Assembly (NCBI GenBank): GCA_025454715.1
Contig: JALONY010000081.1
Coordinates: 1-14,821 of the forward strand
From: Anaerolineae bacterium
GTDB lineage: Bacteria; Chloroflexota; Anaerolineae; Aggregatilineales; Phototrophicaceae
Length of the DNA stretch: 14,821 bases
Reading direction: 5' to 3'
Position numbers and translations under genes: made by a program. The notes under the pieces are model-generated. The model saw only the letters and a list, made by a program, of their open reading frames with translations. It searched no databases and had not been told where the DNA came from. Positions 14,002 through 14,821 of this stretch are shown in pieces. The stretch's first letter is position 1; each line of letters opens with the position of its first letter.

Positions 14002-14035
14002 GAACCCCTGTCTTTTGAGGAGACACGAACCCCCT

Positions 14036-14821
14036 ATGAAACACCGCATCCAAAAGCTGTTGGCTTTGGCCAACCTCGGCTCGCGCCGCGCCGCCGAAGA
14101 GTACATCACCGCCGGGCGCGTGCGCGTCAACGGTCAGGTGGCCGAGCTGGGCGCCAAAGCCGACCCCGAGACCGATGTCATCACGGTCGATGGCGAGCGC
14201 CTGAACCTGAAGACGCCCCTGCGCTACATCATGTATTACAAGCCGATGAACGTGCTTTCGACCACCGAGCGCCAAGCCGGTGACGACCGCCCGACCGTGC
14301 GCGAGATGGTGCCGGTCGAGGGGCATTTCTTCACCATTGGCCGCCTCGATGTCGAGAGCGAGGGCATGGTGGTGCTGACCAACGATGGCGACCTCGCCAA
14401 CCGCCTCGCCCACCCGCGCTATGAGCACACCAAGACCTACAAGGTCACGGTTTATGGCGAAGTCAGCCAGCAGACGCTCGACACGTGGGAGCGCGGCATC
14501 ATGCTGCCCGACGAAGAGCAGATGACCGCCCCGTGTTCGATTCGGGTGCAGGAGCAAGGCGGGGGCGAGACCACCCTGCGCATCGTGATGACCGAGGGGC
14601 GCAACCGCCAAATCCGCCGCGTGGCCGCCGCGTTGGGGCACGGGGTCAAGCGGCTGGTGCGCACGCACATCGGCCAATTGGGCATCGGCACGCTCCGCAA
14701 GGGCGAATGGGTGGAATTGACCGGCGAAGACCTGAAATTGCTGACCACCCCGCACAGCGAGAGCACCTACATCGACAAGCTCAAGCGCGGCAACATGGCG
14801 CGTGAGCGCCGCAATAACCTG
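14036..14821 (+). CDS. rluB: RluB/RsuA-family pseudouridine synthase, 5' part (runs off window end)
   Basis: The first 262 residues of an enzyme that turns uridine into pseudouridine in rRNA; RluB acts on 23S rRNA and the related RsuA on 16S. An S4 RNA-binding domain comes first (IQKLLALANLGSRRAAEEYI and GRVRVNGQVAELGAKA). The catalytic domain has GRLDVESEGMVVLTNDGDLA with the catalytic D105, then YEHTKTYKV and TEGRNRQIRRVAAALGH, both family signatures. The length and the long S4 linker favour RluB over RsuA, but the split is not certain. The ATG at 14036 follows a GAGGAG site at an unusually long spacing of 13 bases. The S4 domain begins directly at this start, so no upstream start is needed. 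The C-terminal tail continues beyond the window. Confidence 0.92.
   Translation, partial: MKHRIQKLLALANLGSRRAAEEYITAGRVRVNGQVAELGAKADPETDVITVDGERLNLKTPLRYIMYYKPMNVLSTTERQAGDDRPTVREMVPVEGHFFTIGRLDVESEGMVVLTNDGDLANRLAHPRYEHTKTYKVTVYGEVSQQTLDTWERGIMLPDEEQMTAPCSIRVQEQGGGETTLRIVMTEGRNRQIRRVAAALGHGVKRLVRTHIGQLGIGTLRKGEWVELTGEDLKLLTTPHSESTYIDKLKRGNMARERRNNL

Overview
The window is a GC-rich (roughly two-thirds G+C by eye) chromosomal stretch. It most resembles a Chloroflexota genome, probably the Anaerolineae side. I infer this from the style of the proteins: a primary-type sigma factor with a short acidic N-terminus, a PBP1-like protein with C-terminal beta-sandwich domains, a membrane-anchored LysM/YkuD L,D-transpeptidase, and a multi-spanning family 2 glycosyltransferase. 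No search was run, so the placement is tentative. No tRNA, rRNA, CRISPR array or mobile element was seen.

Layout. Positions 1-1404 (minus strand) hold the 5' part of a family 2 glycosyltransferase preceded by an NAD-dependent epimerase/dehydratase-like gene. A 59-residue basic protein (1596-1775, plus) converges on the rpoD-type sigma gene (1863-3032, minus), with a strong 14-bp hairpin between them. The sigma gene has a leader of about 185 nt with three hairpins and a good promoter. A 981-residue PBP1-like protein (3512-6457, plus) follows. Then comes a tight run: a secreted protein (6569-6976), a membrane-anchored protein (7002-7787), a broken ornithine cyclodeaminase-family gene (7808-8598) and a histidine kinase (8592-9629). 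Next are a small cupin (9726-10067), the LysM/YkuD enzyme (10124-11866), a cold-shock protein (11969-12184), a frame-broken membrane glycosyltransferase (12295-13867) and the 5' part of an RluB-like pseudouridine synthase (14036 to the window end).

The most interesting object is the PBP1-like protein. Its reading frame and fold signatures are intact, but all three transpeptidase active-site motifs are replaced (SxxK by LTLA, SxN lost, KTG by VES). Several conserved positions of its GT51 domain are also changed. It looks like a maintained non-catalytic paralogue. The L,D-transpeptidase encoded about 4 kb downstream keeps its catalytic His and Cys, so cell-envelope work is a theme, although a shared role is inference.

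A second theme is damage. The cyclodeaminase gene has two apparent internal deletions, and the membrane glycosyltransferase has a frameshift with about six missing codons. The secreted/membrane pair looks like one type I membrane protein split by a one-base shift. These could be real gene decay or draft-assembly errors. Read-level checking would decide.
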